Shown piece after piece: positions 36,736-47,500 of a stretch of 64,000 bases of DNA; the stretch's first letter is position 1; every line of letters starts with the position of its first letter. The DNA is from Extensimonas perlucida. GTDB lineage: Bacteria > Pseudomonadota > Gammaproteobacteria > Burkholderiales > Burkholderiaceae_C. Below the pieces are notes generated by a model. The model did not search any database, was not told the DNA's origin, and worked only from the letters and a program-made list of their open reading frames with translations. The DNA lies in contig NZ_VMYE01000001.1 in the NCBI RefSeq assembly GCF_007655255.1, positions 372,001 through 436,000 of the forward strand, given 5' to 3'. The translations under genes were made by a program, and so were the position numbers.

Positions 36736-37155
36736 GGCCAGCTCAGCGCCAGCGTCTGGACAGCCACGGCGCAGCCTGGTTCGAGCGCGCAGACGCCATC
36801 AATGCCGCAGTGCTCGGCCTGCGCATCGCCGGCCAGCCAGGCCATCGACTTCGCCGCCCTGCCCTGCGGCTGGATGCCGCTGGACATGGACACCTTCGCC
36901 ATGGACCAGCCCGAAGGGCGCAGGACGCCACGCGGTGGCGGTACTGAGCGCAGCGAAGGATTCGGCGCAGCCGAACACAACAGTGGCACCGCCAAGGAAC
37001 ACGTAGGCCGGACTTACGCCGGCGTGGACGGCTACTGCCCGCTGGTCAGCTACCTTGACACCCAGGGCTTTTGCCTGGAGTCCATGGACGGCTGCTCACC
37101 GGCGCTCGTTGACGCTACGGCGCTCAACTCGATGGGGACGAAGGCCGGTGTCTGA
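36736..37155 (+). pseudogene. IS1380-like transposase fragment
   Basis: Two frames carry pieces of one protein: RQRLDSHGAAWFERADAINA in one, then IDFAALPCGWMPLDMDTFAMD and, after an inserted 24-codon stretch, NSGTAKEHVGRTYAGVDGYC and PLVSYLDTQGFCLE in another. These match the catalytic core region of IS1380-family transposases. A frameshift near 36840, the 72-bp insert at about 36908-36979, and loss of both ends make it a relic. It abuts the IS30 fragment on the left and the truncated MATE gene on the right. Confidence 0.72.
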
Positions 37156-37233
37156 GGGTCTTTGAGCATCGTGTCCGCGTTCATTTGCGTGCACACGATT
37201 TTGCTCAACCCCAACAGGTCATTCAAGACGGGT
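37156..37233. other. Short non-coding junction
   Basis: Between the IS1380 relic and the broken MATE gene I see no gene or repeat. It is probably the remainder of insertion-sequence end DNA. Confidence 0.4.
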
Positions 37234-37635
37234 TCACCGGCCGATTACGAGCACGGTCAGGGAGCGCCGTACCTCGGCGCGCGATGGCGGCGGCACCTCG
37301 ACCCAGCGCAGCAGCGCGTCGGGCGCGAGCAAAAGCGCCATGCCCTGCGCGCTGAGCAACGCCCACAGGTACCGCGCCTGTCGCACCGAGTGGCCGATGC
37401 GCGCCGGCTTTTGCGCGCCGTGTCATTCGGCCCACAGGGGTAGCAGCGCTTGCAGCACGCACGTGAGCGCAATGAACACGCTGACGAAGATCGCCGATCC
37501 CACCGAGAGGGCCGCGAGCGCTGTCGCGCTGTGGCGACCGGCGACGACCGTGTCTGCGAGTCCGAAGGCCATCACCGCCCACTGCACCACGAGCACCGTG
37601 AGGGCGTGGCGCACGATCAGCGCGCGCTCGCTCAT
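37234..37635 (-). pseudogene. Truncated MATE-family efflux transporter
   Basis: The start MSERALIVRHALTVLVVQWA and two hydrophobic segments through VFIALTCVLQALLPLWAE match the first helices of a MATE/NorM exporter (normally about 450 residues). An in-frame TGA at 37423-37425 interrupts it, and the same frame continues with IGHSVRQARYLWALLSAQ and MALLLAPDALLRWVEVPP, then stops at 37234 where the insertion-sequence scar begins. So it has both a nonsense mutation and a 3' truncation. Its ATG overlaps the upstream glycosyltransferase stop by four bases, so it once formed an operon with that gene. Confidence 0.82.
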
Positions 37636-39362
37636 GGTGCGTCTGCGGCGGTGTCGCTGGCGCGGCGCAGCAGCAGCAGCGCATCGTCCTTGTCGGTCGG
37701 ACGCACGATGCGCGCGGCGAGTTGCCATTCACGCGGAACCGCACCGGGAACATGGGCGGGCCAGTGGTCCGCATCGACCACGAGCCAGCGGCAGACCGAT
37801 GACGGCCGCGCGGTCTCGAGGTGCAGCCGCGTGTGGTACAGCAGCGCCGCGGCCTGCGGGCGGCCTACGCCCCCCACCTGCACGCAGCCCGGCGCTGCAC
37901 CAAGCGCATGCACGAGGCGCTGCATCTGCGGCGCATAGCTGCGCGCATAGTCGAGCGCCGGCAGCCACACGGTGGTGAGCAGCAGCCAGCACAAGGTGGT
38001 GCCGCCCGCGGGCAGCACCAGGGTTTTCCAGATCGGCGCGCGGTGGCGCGCGGCCCGCCACCACACGAGCGCACACCAGCAAAAACTCGCGGCCAGCGCC
38101 AGCAGCAGGGGTGGCCAGGAAAGTTCGGGCGCAAAGCCCGGCACCAGCCGCGCGACGTTGGCCGCGGGCTTGGCGGGTATGCCGGTCTGCATGGCCACCC
38201 ACACCACCCACAGCGCGAGAGCCAGCGCCGTGAAAAAGAGCAGTGTGAACCAGTCGATCAACGCCGCCATCGCGCGCTTGAGCGTGGGCAGGGCAAAGGC
38301 AGCGAGCGCGGCCATGGCCGGCAGCCCCAGCAACAGGCTGCGGTCGGCCGGTGACGTGGTGAACGTAGAGGCCAGCGCAACCAGCACGAACCACAGCGGC
38401 AGCAGCAAATGCTGCGTGCCGGGAGGGTGCAAAAGCTGCTGGCGCCAGCGCCACAGCGTCCACAAGGCCAGCGGCCACGCGGGCCAGCCGAACCACAGCA
38501 ACAGCCGCAGCAGATTGCGCCAATCTTGCCAACTGAGCCAGGAATCGCCCATGTTCCAACGCCACAGGCCCAGCGCTGCGGCGAGCGCCGCGGCAAATGC
38601 CGTGCTGCCCAGCATCAGCAAGCTCGTGCGCCTGCGCGGCGCAGCTGCAGCTTGCTGCGCCGCGTGGTCTGGCGTCTGCCACAGCAGCGCCAGGCTGCCC
38701 AGCCCAAGCAGCGCCGAGATGCTGGGTGCCCCGGACAGGCTCAGCCCGCAAAGGCCCGCGGTAAAGCTGCCGAGTGCGAGCCGGCGGTGGTAAGGCAGGG
38801 CTGCTGCGCCGCAGAACACCAGCGCGGTGCAGGTAAGCTGCACGAGGTAGCTGCTCGCTTCATGCGCGAGTTGCGCAAGCCCCAGACAGGCGAGCAGCGC
38901 GAGCAGCGCGCCGTCGGCGATGGCGCGCGCGTAGTCCGAGGGCTTGGCCTCGCCGCCGAAGGCAAAGGCCACGGGCTGCGCCTGCGGGCGACGCGCGAGG
39001 TAATACACGCCCCACCAGCTTGCAAGCAGCGTGAGGCTGAGCAAGGCCATGAAGGGCAGCCGTGCCGCCACTGCGGCATCGAGCCAAGGCGTGGCGGCGC
39101 GGATCGCCCAGGCACCAAGCCAGTACGGCAGCAGTCCGTCGCTGGCGGCAGCAGGCAGGCCCAGCATCTGCGGCGCAAACCAATTCGTGTGCCCGCGGGC
39201 GAGCTCCAGCATGTAGCCCAGAGACATGACATCGACGCTTTTCCACGGGCTGCGCCCGATGAAACCGCTCGCGACGTACGCCAGGCACAGCAACAGCAGC
39301 GCCCAGCGCGGAAGTGGGCGCGCGGCATCCTGGCTTACGATGGCGGGGTTGGGCAGGTTCAC
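37632..39362 (-). CDS. GT39/ArnT-like multi-pass membrane glycosyltransferase family protein
   Basis: A protein of about 576 residues with roughly 12 hydrophobic segments, starting with WALLLLCLAYVASGFIG and the periplasmic-loop pattern GRSPWKSVDVMSLGYMLELARG, typical of dolichyl-phosphate-mannose-type GT-C enzymes. A soluble C-terminal domain of about 110 residues begins near LDYARSYAPQMQRLV. Such enzymes transfer lipid-linked sugars in the periplasm. The classic DE/DD motif after the first helix is weak (KSVD), so activity is uncertain. The start at GTG 39362 is tentative. It is co-oriented with the broken MATE gene, which overlaps its end. Confidence 0.72.
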   Translation of the reverse strand: MNLPNPAIVSQDAARPLPRWALLLLCLAYVASGFIGRSPWKSVDVMSLGYMLELARGHTNWFAPQMLGLPAAASDGLLPYWLGAWAIRAATPWLDAAVAARLPFMALLSLTLLASWWGVYYLARRPQAQPVAFAFGGEAKPSDYARAIADGALLALLACLGLAQLAHEASSYLVQLTCTALVFCGAAALPYHRRLALGSFTAGLCGLSLSGAPSISALLGLGSLALLWQTPDHAAQQAAAAPRRRTSLLMLGSTAFAAALAAALGLWRWNMGDSWLSWQDWRNLLRLLLWFGWPAWPLALWTLWRWRQQLLHPPGTQHLLLPLWFVLVALASTFTTSPADRSLLLGLPAMAALAAFALPTLKRAMAALIDWFTLLFFTALALALWVVWVAMQTGIPAKPAANVARLVPGFAPELSWPPLLLALAASFCWCALVWWRAARHRAPIWKTLVLPAGGTTLCWLLLTTVWLPALDYARSYAPQMQRLVHALGAAPGCVQVGGVGRPQAAALLYHTRLHLETARPSSVCRWLVVDADHWPAHVPGAVPREWQLAARIVRPTDKDDALLLLRRASDTAADAP

Positions 39363-39577
39363 GGGGTCAAGGCGAGGGCAGCGAGGCGAGTGAGGACATG
39401 CAATCGGCAGTGCGCGTCTTGCGGTTTCCCCTGGGCAGAAAGGCAAAGAAAAAGCAGCGCGGTGGCCTGAGCTGCCGCGCTGCCTTGTTCATAAGGTCGT
39501 ATGGCGTACCGCACGAAGGGCACGTCGCATGCAACCGGCTGTGCCGAAACGTCCGGTATTCAGCCCGACGCAGGGGA

Positions 39578-39838
39578 TTACTTCTTGGCGCCCGTCTTGC
39601 CGAAGCGGTTGCGGAACCTCTCGACGCGGCCGCCCATGTTGTCCACAGATTTTTGCGTGCCGGTGTAAAACGGGTGCGACTCGCTCGAGGTGTCGAGCTT
39701 GAAGAGCGGCAGTTCGCGGCCGTCGTCGGTCTTGGCGGTTTCTTTGGTATTCACGCACGAGCGCGTGACGAACTTGAAACCGTTGGATTGGTCCACGAAC
39801 AGCACTTCGCGGTAGTTGGGGTGGATGCCTTCTTTCAT
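39578..39838 (-). CDS. rpmE2: 50S ribosomal protein L31 type B
   Basis: An 86-residue L31 of the zinc-independent type [21 protein letters not shown], then [23 protein letters not shown] and VERFRNRFG. The CxxC pair of type A is absent (a single Cys remains). It lies 126 bp downstream of rho on the same strand. In many bacteria this form replaces zinc-dependent L31 under zinc limitation; here it may be the only copy, which cannot be told from the window. Confidence 0.94.
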   Translation of the reverse strand: MKEGIHPNYREVLFVDQSNGFKFVTRSCVNTKETAKTDDGRELPLFKLDTSSESHPFYTGTQKSVDNMGGRVERFRNRFGKTGAKK

Positions 39839-39964
39839 GATTCTTCCTCGGATGAGATGCTGCGGCAGCCGCGCCTGACCCGGTGCAACCCCTGCGCCGT
39901 GAGAGTCGAGCGTACTTTCCGCGAGAAAAGCTCTCTATTATCGCATACGGCCTTGTTGCAGCCT

Positions 39965-41227
39965 TCAGCCGCCGCGGCGCATCATGTCGAAGAACTCCAC
40001 ATTGTTTTTCGTGGTCTTCATGTTCTTGATCATGAGTTCCATGGCTTCGATTTCGTCCATGTTGTAGAGGAACTGGCGCAGGATGCGCGTCTTTTGCAGG
40101 ATTTCGGGCGGCAAGAGCAGCTCTTCGCGGCGCGTGCCGCTCTTGTTGAGCTCGATCGCGGGGAACACGCGCTTTTCGTAGAGGCGCCGGCTCAGGTGGA
40201 TTTCGCAGTTGCCCGTGCCCTTGAATTCTTCGAAGATCACTTCGTCCATGCGGCTGCCGGTGTCGACCAGCGCCGTGGCGATGATGGTCAGGCTGCCGCC
40301 TTCCTCGACCTTGCGGGCGGCGCCGAAAAAGCGCTTGGGGCGGTGCAGCGCGTTCGCATCCACGCCGCCCGAGAGCACCTTGCCGCTCGAGGGCACGACG
40401 TTGTTGTAGGCGCGCGCCAGGCGCGTGATCGAGTCGAGCAGGATCACCACGTCTTTCTTGAGTTCGACCAGGCGTTTGGCGCGCTCGATCACCATCTCGG
40501 CCACGTGCACGTGGCGCGTGCCAGGCTCGTCGAAGGTCGAGGCGATGATCTCGCCTTTCACGGTGCGCTGCATCTCGGTCACTTCTTCGGGGCGCTCGTC
40601 GACCAGCAGCACCATCAGGTGCACGTCGGGGTTGTTTGCGGTGATCGCGTGGGCGATGTGCTGCATCATCACCGTCTTGCCGCTCTTGGGCGGCGCGACG
40701 ATCAGCGCGCGCTGGCCTTTGCCTATGGGCGCGATGATGTCGATGATGCGGCCTGTGATGTTTTCCTCGCTCTTGATGTCGCGCTCGAGCTTGAGCTGCT
40801 CCTTGGGAAAGAGCGGCGTGAGGTTCTCGAACATCACCTTGTGCTTGTTCTGTTCGGGCGGGCCGTCGTTGACCTTGTCGAGCTTGTTGAGCGCGAAGTA
40901 GCGCTCGCCTTCCTTGGGAATGCGCACCTCGCCCTCGATCATGTCGCCGGTGTGCAGGTTGAAGCGGCGCACCTGGCTGGGCGAGATGTAGATGTCGTCG
41001 GTGCTCGCGGTGTAGCTGGTGTCGGGGCTGCGCAGAAAGCCGAAGCCGTCGGGCAGGATTTCGAGCACGCCGTCGGCAAACACCTGCTCGCCGGCTTTGG
41101 CGCGCTTTTTGATGATGGCGAACATCAGCTCCTGCTTGCGCATGCGGCCGGTGTTTTCGATGCCAAGCTCTTCGGCTTGTGTCAGGACTTCAGACACGTG
41201 CAGTGCCTTGAGTTCATTGAGGTGCAT
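39965..41227 (-). CDS. rho: Transcription termination factor Rho
   Basis: Rho is the hexameric RNA helicase that ends transcription. The 420-residue protein has the N-terminal RNA-binding domain ([30 protein letters not shown]), Walker [13 protein letters not shown], Walker [16 protein letters not shown], the Q/R loops and [23 protein letters not shown]. It lies 257 bp downstream of trxA, and the long leader between them could support the autogenous attenuation known for rho; a CATAAT-type -10 is visible about 160 bp upstream of the start. Confidence 0.97.
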   Translation of the reverse strand: MHLNELKALHVSEVLTQAEELGIENTGRMRKQELMFAIIKKRAKAGEQVFADGVLEILPDGFGFLRSPDTSYTASTDDIYISPSQVRRFNLHTGDMIEGEVRIPKEGERYFALNKLDKVNDGPPEQNKHKVMFENLTPLFPKEQLKLERDIKSEENITGRIIDIIAPIGKGQRALIVAPPKSGKTVMMQHIAHAITANNPDVHLMVLLVDERPEEVTEMQRTVKGEIIASTFDEPGTRHVHVAEMVIERAKRLVELKKDVVILLDSITRLARAYNNVVPSSGKVLSGGVDANALHRPKRFFGAARKVEEGGSLTIIATALVDTGSRMDEVIFEEFKGTGNCEIHLSRRLYEKRVFPAIELNKSGTRREELLLPPEILQKTRILRQFLYNMDEIEAMELMIKNMKTTKNNVEFFDMMRRGG

Positions 41228-41484
41228 GAAGGGGACTCCTGGCGGAGTGGCTGGGAAAGCGATGGGGAAAGAGGCTGGGCAGCGGCCCCGGCAAAGCGCG
41301 GTGTCGGCGCTGCGGGTCTGCCCGGAGGGTGAGCCCGGTGGGCTCGGGCCGGCTGCGTTTGCATGCCAGCCGAATGGGCGCTGATTATGACAGGAAAAAC
41401 GCCCTCAGCGGGGCGCGCGGCAAAACGATGGCGGTGCGGCAACCTGTCTTTGCCGTACCGCGCAATGAAAATCAAAAAAGAGGG

Positions 41485-41817
41485 TCAAGCGAGCTGTTCG
41501 TCGATGAACGCCGTGAGCTGCGCCTTGGCCAGCGCCCCAACCTTGGTGGCGGCGAGCTGGCCGTTTTTGAACAGCATCAGCGTGGGAATGCCGCGGATGC
41601 CGAACTTGGCGGGAATGGCGCGGTTGTCATCGACGTTCATCTTGGCGATTTGCAGCTTGCCTTGGTAGCTGCTCGCGACTTCGTCGAGAATCGGGGCGAT
41701 CATTTTGCAGGGGCCGCACCATTCGGCCCAGAAGTCCACCAGCACCGGCGTGGGGGACTGGAGCACGTCGGCTTCGAAGCTGCTGTCGGAGATGTGTTTG
41801 ATGAGTTCGTTGGCCAT
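41485..41817 (-). CDS. trxA: Thioredoxin 1
   Basis: A 110-residue cytosolic thioredoxin with the redox site [12 protein letters not shown] and the cis-proline [13 protein letters not shown]. It reduces protein disulfides using thioredoxin reductase. The ATG at 41817 ([11 protein letters not shown]) is the family start; the upstream open frame is a shadow of the divergent helicase-nuclease gene. trxA upstream of rho is a widespread proteobacterial arrangement. Confidence 0.97.
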   Translation of the reverse strand: MANELIKHISDSSFEADVLQSPTPVLVDFWAEWCGPCKMIAPILDEVASSYQGKLQIAKMNVDDNRAIPAKFGIRGIPTLMLFKNGQLAATKVGALAKAQLTAFIDEQLA

Positions 41818-41910
41818 GGGAATTACCTTGTTTACCTCGTCGTTCAAGCTGGGGGCATTGTGACAGAAAGCAGTGCCTGGGAAGCAGGTGTGGGCACGCC
41901 CGCGCAAGCT

Positions 41911-44523
41911 ATGGACGAGATAGCTATAAACGATTGCTACGAGCGCGTTTGGTGCCCTGTTTTCGCCTGCCTCGCAGCGCATCTGCGCGCGCATGGCGTG
42001 GTAGCGGCGCGCACCGTGGTGCTGCTGCCTTTTGCGCAGCTGCTGCCGTGGGCGCAGCGCTTTTGGGCGCGCTGGCAGCCCGAGGGCTTTGCGCCGCGCT
42101 TTGTGACCACGCGCAGTTGGGCGCGCACGCTCGCGGCCTGGGTGCCGGCGTCGGGCGATTTCACGGGCGAAGCGGCGCGCGACGCCTTGAGCGCGCGCAG
42201 TCTGCTCGAACGTGCGGGGCTGGGCGCCGAGCGCGCGCTGCTGGCTGCGCCGCTGCAAGAGGCCGCGAGCCAGCTCGCCCCCGCCGTTGCCGCCGTGCCG
42301 CCATCCCAGCGCGCCGCCTGGGGCGAGAGCGCGCGCAGCCTGCTGCCCGCGCCGGACGCCGGTCAGCCTTTGCGCTACGAGGCCGCCGTGGCGCGCATCG
42401 CGCTCGAGTGGGTGCTGGCCTCGTCGCATCCCACGGACGTGCTGTTTTCGTCCGCGCTGCGCGCGGCGGCGGATGCGCTCATGCTGCTCGAAGGCTTGCA
42501 GCCCGACCCTTTGGCGCAGGCTTTGTGTGCGCATTGGAATGCTTCGGGTGGCACACCGGCACTTGTCTTGCCACTACAAAAAGAGGAATCATCGCGCGTT
42601 GCTGGTGGTGATAAACCGCAGGTTGCCGTGCACGCCGCGAGCGATGCCGAGGACGAAGCCCAGCGCGCGGCTGCCTGCGTGCTCGCACATCTCGCGCAAG
42701 GGCGTGCAGCCGTGGCGCTGGGCGCGATCGACCGCGCGCTCACGCGCCGCATCCGCGCGCAGCTCGAGGGCGCGGGCGTGGCCGTGCGCGACGAGACGGG
42801 CTGGACGCTTGCCACCACGCGCGCCGCGGCGCAGACCATGGCGCTGCTGCAGGCTTGCGCCTGGGACGCGGCGAGCGACGCCGTGCTCGACGCGCTCAAG
42901 CAGGCGCCGGCGGTTGACGGCGCCACGCTCGATGCGCTGGAACGCAGTCTGCGCGCCGACCCTGCGCCGCACTGGCGCAGCGTGGCCGCGCGCGATTGGG
43001 GTGATCGGAGCGGGCCGCCACAGACCGCGCACGTGGCTGCGCTCGTCGCCGCGGTGGAGCACTGGCGCGCGCGCCTGCACGCGGCGCGGCCGCTCGCGGA
43101 CTGGCTGCGGGCGTTGCGTGAGCTGCTTTCGGCCAGCGGCCTGTGGGCGCCGCTCGAGGGCGACGCGGCGGGCGCGCTCGTGCTGCAGGCGCTGCGCCTG
43201 CACGATGCGCTGCAGTGGGGCCTGGACGACTGGGAGGGCGCGGCGCAGCGCCTCACGCTGGCCGAATTCACGCGCTGGGCCGACGCCGTGCTCGAGGCCG
43301 CGCGCTATGTGCCGCCGGCCCCAGCGGACGCGCGCGTAGTGCTGCTGCCGCTGGCCCAACTGCTCGCACGCCCCTTCGATGCGCTGGTGCTGGCCGGTTG
43401 CGACGAAAAACGCCTGCCGGCCGCGCCCGAGCCCCAGGGCCCGTGGAGTGAGGCGCAGCGCAGTGCCTGGAGCCTGCCCACGCGCGCGCAGCTCGCCGCC
43501 GCGCAGCGCGCCGCCTGGCGCAGCGCCATGCAGCTGCCCGCGGTGGATGTGCTCTGGCGCAGCAGCGACGAGGGCGGCGAGCCGCTTTTGCCCAGCCCCT
43601 TGCTGCAGGCTTTGCAATGCGACGGCCTGACCGCGGCAGGCGTGGACGCGCGCTGCGCCCGCGAGGTCCGCGCCGCACCTACGCTGCGGCCCGCGCCCAG
43701 CGCTGCATCGCTGCCCGTGCGCAAGCTCTCTGCGAGCATGTACGCCGACCTGCGCGCCTGCCCGTACCGCTTTTTTGCGCTGCGCCAGCTCGGTTTGCAG
43801 GAGGCGGGCGAGCTCGAAGCCGAGATCGACAAGCGCGACTTCGGCAGCTGGCTGCACCTCGTGCTGCAGCATTTTCATGAGCGGCTGCGTGATGCGTCAG
43901 CGTCAGATGTTTTCGCGCCCGCGTCCGATGCTGCCGCGCGTGCGGACTTGCTCGACACCGCGGCGCAGGCCGCGACGGCGCAACTGGGGCTGGACGCGGG
44001 CGGCTTTCTGCCCTTTGCCGCGACCTGGCCGCAGGTGCGTGACGGTTATTTGCGCTGGCTCGCAGAGCACGAAGCGCAGGGCGCGGTGTTTCGGCAGGCG
44101 GAGCTGGCGCTCGAGCAGCCGCTCGACGCGTGGCGGCTCGTGGGCAAGCTCGACCGCGTCGATGAAGTACCTGAACCGCCGGAAGGCGAACCTATTCCCT
44201 TCGTGATCGACTACAAAACCGAGAGCGCAGCCAAGACCAAGCAGCGCATCGCAGACGGCGCCGAGGACACGCAACTCGCGTTTTATGCCGCATTGCTCGG
44301 CGCCGAACGCCTGCGCGCGGCCTATGTGAACGTGGGCGAGCGCGGCGAAACCGCGACCTATGAGCAACAAGACGTGCTCGCGCTGCGCACGCTGCTGCGC
44401 GCCGGCATCCGCAGCGACCTGGGCCGCATCGCCGCCGGGGCGCCGCTGCCCGCGCTGGGCGAAGGCCCGGTGTGCGACTTTTGCGCCGCGCGCGGCCTGT
44501 GCCGCAAGGATTTTTGGCAATGA
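41911..44523 (+). CDS. AddB-like helicase-nuclease subunit (PD-(D/E)XK nuclease)
   Basis: An 870-residue protein of the AddB/RexB type, partner of the next gene in double-strand-break repair and degradation of foreign DNA. The N-terminal part is an inactivated UvrD-like helicase fold without a clear Walker A. The C-terminal nuclease has [33 protein letters not shown], the catalytic [12 protein letters not shown] (Asp, Lys) and the cysteines [11 protein letters not shown]. Together with RACPY these give the four-Cys iron-sulfur staple of AddB. The start is uncertain: ATG 41911 is used, GTG 41860 is possible. Its stop overlaps the addA-like ATG. Confidence 0.87.
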   Translation: MDEIAINDCYERVWCPVFACLAAHLRAHGVVAARTVVLLPFAQLLPWAQRFWARWQPEGFAPRFVTTRSWARTLAAWVPASGDFTGEAARDALSARSLLERAGLGAERALLAAPLQEAASQLAPAVAAVPPSQRAAWGESARSLLPAPDAGQPLRYEAAVARIALEWVLASSHPTDVLFSSALRAAADALMLLEGLQPDPLAQALCAHWNASGGTPALVLPLQKEESSRVAGGDKPQVAVHAASDAEDEAQRAAACVLAHLAQGRAAVALGAIDRALTRRIRAQLEGAGVAVRDETGWTLATTRAAAQTMALLQACAWDAASDAVLDALKQAPAVDGATLDALERSLRADPAPHWRSVAARDWGDRSGPPQTAHVAALVAAVEHWRARLHAARPLADWLRALRELLSASGLWAPLEGDAAGALVLQALRLHDALQWGLDDWEGAAQRLTLAEFTRWADAVLEAARYVPPAPADARVVLLPLAQLLARPFDALVLAGCDEKRLPAAPEPQGPWSEAQRSAWSLPTRAQLAAAQRAAWRSAMQLPAVDVLWRSSDEGGEPLLPSPLLQALQCDGLTAAGVDARCAREVRAAPTLRPAPSAASLPVRKLSASMYADLRACPYRFFALRQLGLQEAGELEAEIDKRDFGSWLHLVLQHFHERLRDASASDVFAPASDAAARADLLDTAAQAATAQLGLDAGGFLPFAATWPQVRDGYLRWLAEHEAQGAVFRQAELALEQPLDAWRLVGKLDRVDEVPEPPEGEPIPFVIDYKTESAAKTKQRIADGAEDTQLAFYAALLGAERLRAAYVNVGERGETATYEQQDVLALRTLLRAGIRSDLGRIAAGAPLPALGEGPVCDFCAARGLCRKDFWQ

Positions 44524-47500
44524 CGAGCAAGCCGACCGAGATGGAACCTTCCGACAAAAAGGCGGATGCAGATACGTTGCTGCCCGAACAAGCCGCCTAC
44601 GAACACAATGGCCGCCACGTCGAACGCGCCGAGTTTTACGCCATCGCCTGCGACCCGCGGCGCAGCGTGGCCGTGGAAGCCTGTGCGGGCGCGGGCAAGA
44701 CCTGGATGCTGGTCTCGCGCATGCTGCGCGCGCTGCTCGAAGGCTGCGCGCCGCACGAGATTCTGGCCATCACCTTCACCAAAAAGGCCGCGGGCGAAAT
44801 GCGCCAGCGCCTGCAGGAATGGCTGCAGCAGTTCGCGCAACTGCCGCCCGAGGCGCTCACGCAGGAGCTGATTCACAGGGGTTTGAGCCCGCAGGCCGCA
44901 TCCAATCAGCGTGAGCAGCTACGGAATTTATACCGACACGTGCTCGAGAGCGCGCGCCCCGTGCAGATTCGCACCTTCCACAGCTGGTTTGCCGCGCTGC
45001 TGGGCACGGCGCCGCTCGCGGTGCTGCAGGAGCACGGCCTGCCCGCGCGCTTCGAACTGCTCGAGGATGACGCGCAGGCCGTGCGCGAGGTCTGGCAGCC
45101 TTTTCTGCAGGCCGTCGCGGCGGACGCGCCGCTGCGTGCCGACTACGAAGCCGTGGTGGCCACGCATGGGCGCACGCAGACGCACAAGGCGCTCGCCGCG
45201 GTGCTGGCCAAGCGAGTGGAGTTCGACCTGGCCGACGCCGCTGGCGTGGTCGCGGCATCGGTGCCGCATTTCGCGCAGATGTTTGCCCCATTGCAGGCGT
45301 TCGAAGAGCCCGCGCAGGCGCTCGCGCAACCCGAGGCGCTCGCGCGCTGGCAGGCGTGGGCGAAAGCGCTTGCCGCAGAGCGCAACAAGACGCCGCAAAA
45401 AGCCGCCGCCGCGATCGTCGATGCCTTGGCCCGCGCAGACCTCGACGCGCGGCTGGACAGGTTGCGCAAGGCGCTTTTCGTGGCGAGTGCCGACCGGCTG
45501 AGCAACCACTTGCAAAAATTTGCTGCGGCGCAAGAAGCCGAAGCCGAGTTGCAAATGCTGCTGCGCGCGCGCCGCCAGCACGCGGCCTGGCAGCACCAGC
45601 AGCGCATGGCGCGGCTCACGCGCTGTCTGCTCGCGCAGTTTGCCGCGCTCAAGCGCGCGCGCGGCTGGGTGGACATGAACGACGTCGAGCGCATGGCGCA
45701 ACGCATGCTCGCCGACCCTGTGCTCAGCGGCTGGGTGCAGGAGCGCCTGGACGCGCGCGTGCGCCACCTGCTCATCGACGAATTTCAGGACACCAACCCG
45801 CTGCAGTGGCAGGCGCTGCACGCCTGGCTTTCGGGCTACGCGGGCGCGGGCGGCGGTGCGGCGCCCAGCGTGTTCATCGTGGGCGACCCCAAGCAGAGCA
45901 TCTACCGCTTTCGCCGCGCCGAGCCGCAGGTGTTCGTCGCGGCGCAGGACTTCGTGCGCACGGCGCTGGGCGGCGACTTGCTCAGCTGCGACCACACGCG
46001 GCGCAACGCGCGGCGCGTGCTCGCCGCCGTGAACCAGGTCATGCAGGCCGCGCAGGTGCAGGGCCACACGAGCGGCTTTCGCGCGCACAGCACCGAGTCG
46101 GCCGAGGCGGGCCGGCTGCTGCGCCTGCCGCCGGTCACGGCCAGCGCGGACGCCCAAGCGAGCGACATGCAGGACGGCGCCAAAGCCGGGGAGGGCGCCG
46201 AGGGCGGCATGAAAAGCGGCGGCGAAAGTGGCGGCGCAAGTAGCGGCGCAAGCGCCGTCGAGGGGCAGGACGCGCTGCCTGCGTCTGCGCAGGCCCCGGC
46301 GCAGAGCGCAGCCGAGACCCAGCCGCTGCCCCAGCCCGAATGGCGCGACAGCCTGACGACGCCGCGCCACACGCCCGAGGAAAGCCTGCGCCTGCGCGAA
46401 TGCGCCCAGGCTGCGCAGTGGGTGGCGGCGCAGATCGAAAGCGGCACGCCGCCGCGCGAGGTGCTGGTGCTCGCGCAAAAGCGCGACCGCCTTGGCTTCA
46501 TGGAAGAAGCGCTGCGCGCGCTGCACATCCCTTGCGTGCAGCCCGAAAAAGCCGACCTCTACGACGCCCCCGCGGTGCAGGACATGGTGGCGCTGCTCGA
46601 CGCGCTGGTCTCGCCGGGCAACGACCTGGCGCTCGCGCGCGCGCTGAAGTCGCCCTTGTTCGGCTTGGCGGACGAGCAGCTCGTGCGCCTTGCGTGCCTG
46701 CGCCGCGCGCCCGCGCAGGCAGCCAGCAGCTGGTTCGAATTGCTTCAAAAAGAGGAGCTGCTCACGCAGGATGGACGCACGTTAGGGCCCATTTTGATGC
46801 AATACCAGGGCTGGGTGCGCAGCCTGCCGCCGCACGACGCGCTGCACGCCATCTACACGCACGGCGACGTGCTCGCGCGCTTTGCCGCGGCCGCGCCCGC
46901 AGCGCAGCGGCAGCTCGTGCAAGCGCAGCTGCGCGCGCTGCTCGGCGCCGCCTTGCAGCACGCGGGCGGGCGCTACCTCACACCCTACGCCTTCGTGCGC
47001 GCCATGAAAAAAGGCGGCGTGCCCGCGCCGCTGCGCGCCGATCTGCAGGCCGTGCGCCTGCTCACGGTGCACGGCGCCAAGGGGCTGGAGGCCGACTGCG
47101 TGCTGCTGCTCGACTGCGACGCGCCCGCGCAAAAGGCCGAGAGCATGGGTGTGCTGATCGACTGGCCGGGCGCGCAGGCCGCGCCGCGCCGCCTCGTCTT
47201 CCTCGCCAAGGAGTCCGAGCCGCCGCCGAGCGCCGAAGAAACGCTCGCGGCCGAACTGCAGGCACGCCTGCGCGAGGAGCGCAACAAGCTCTACGTCGCC
47301 ATGACGCGCGCGCGCCGCTGCCTCGTGCTCTCGGCCACGCAGACCAGCCGCAGCGCGTCCGACAGCTGGTGGAAGCAGATCGGTGCTGCGGCGGCTGGCT
47401 TGCTCGAAGACGTGGCGCCGGAGGCGCTCCATGCGCCCGCCGCGGCCTCGGCGTCCGTCGCCCCGGCGTCGGATGCTGCGGTGTCTGCAACTGCGGTGTC

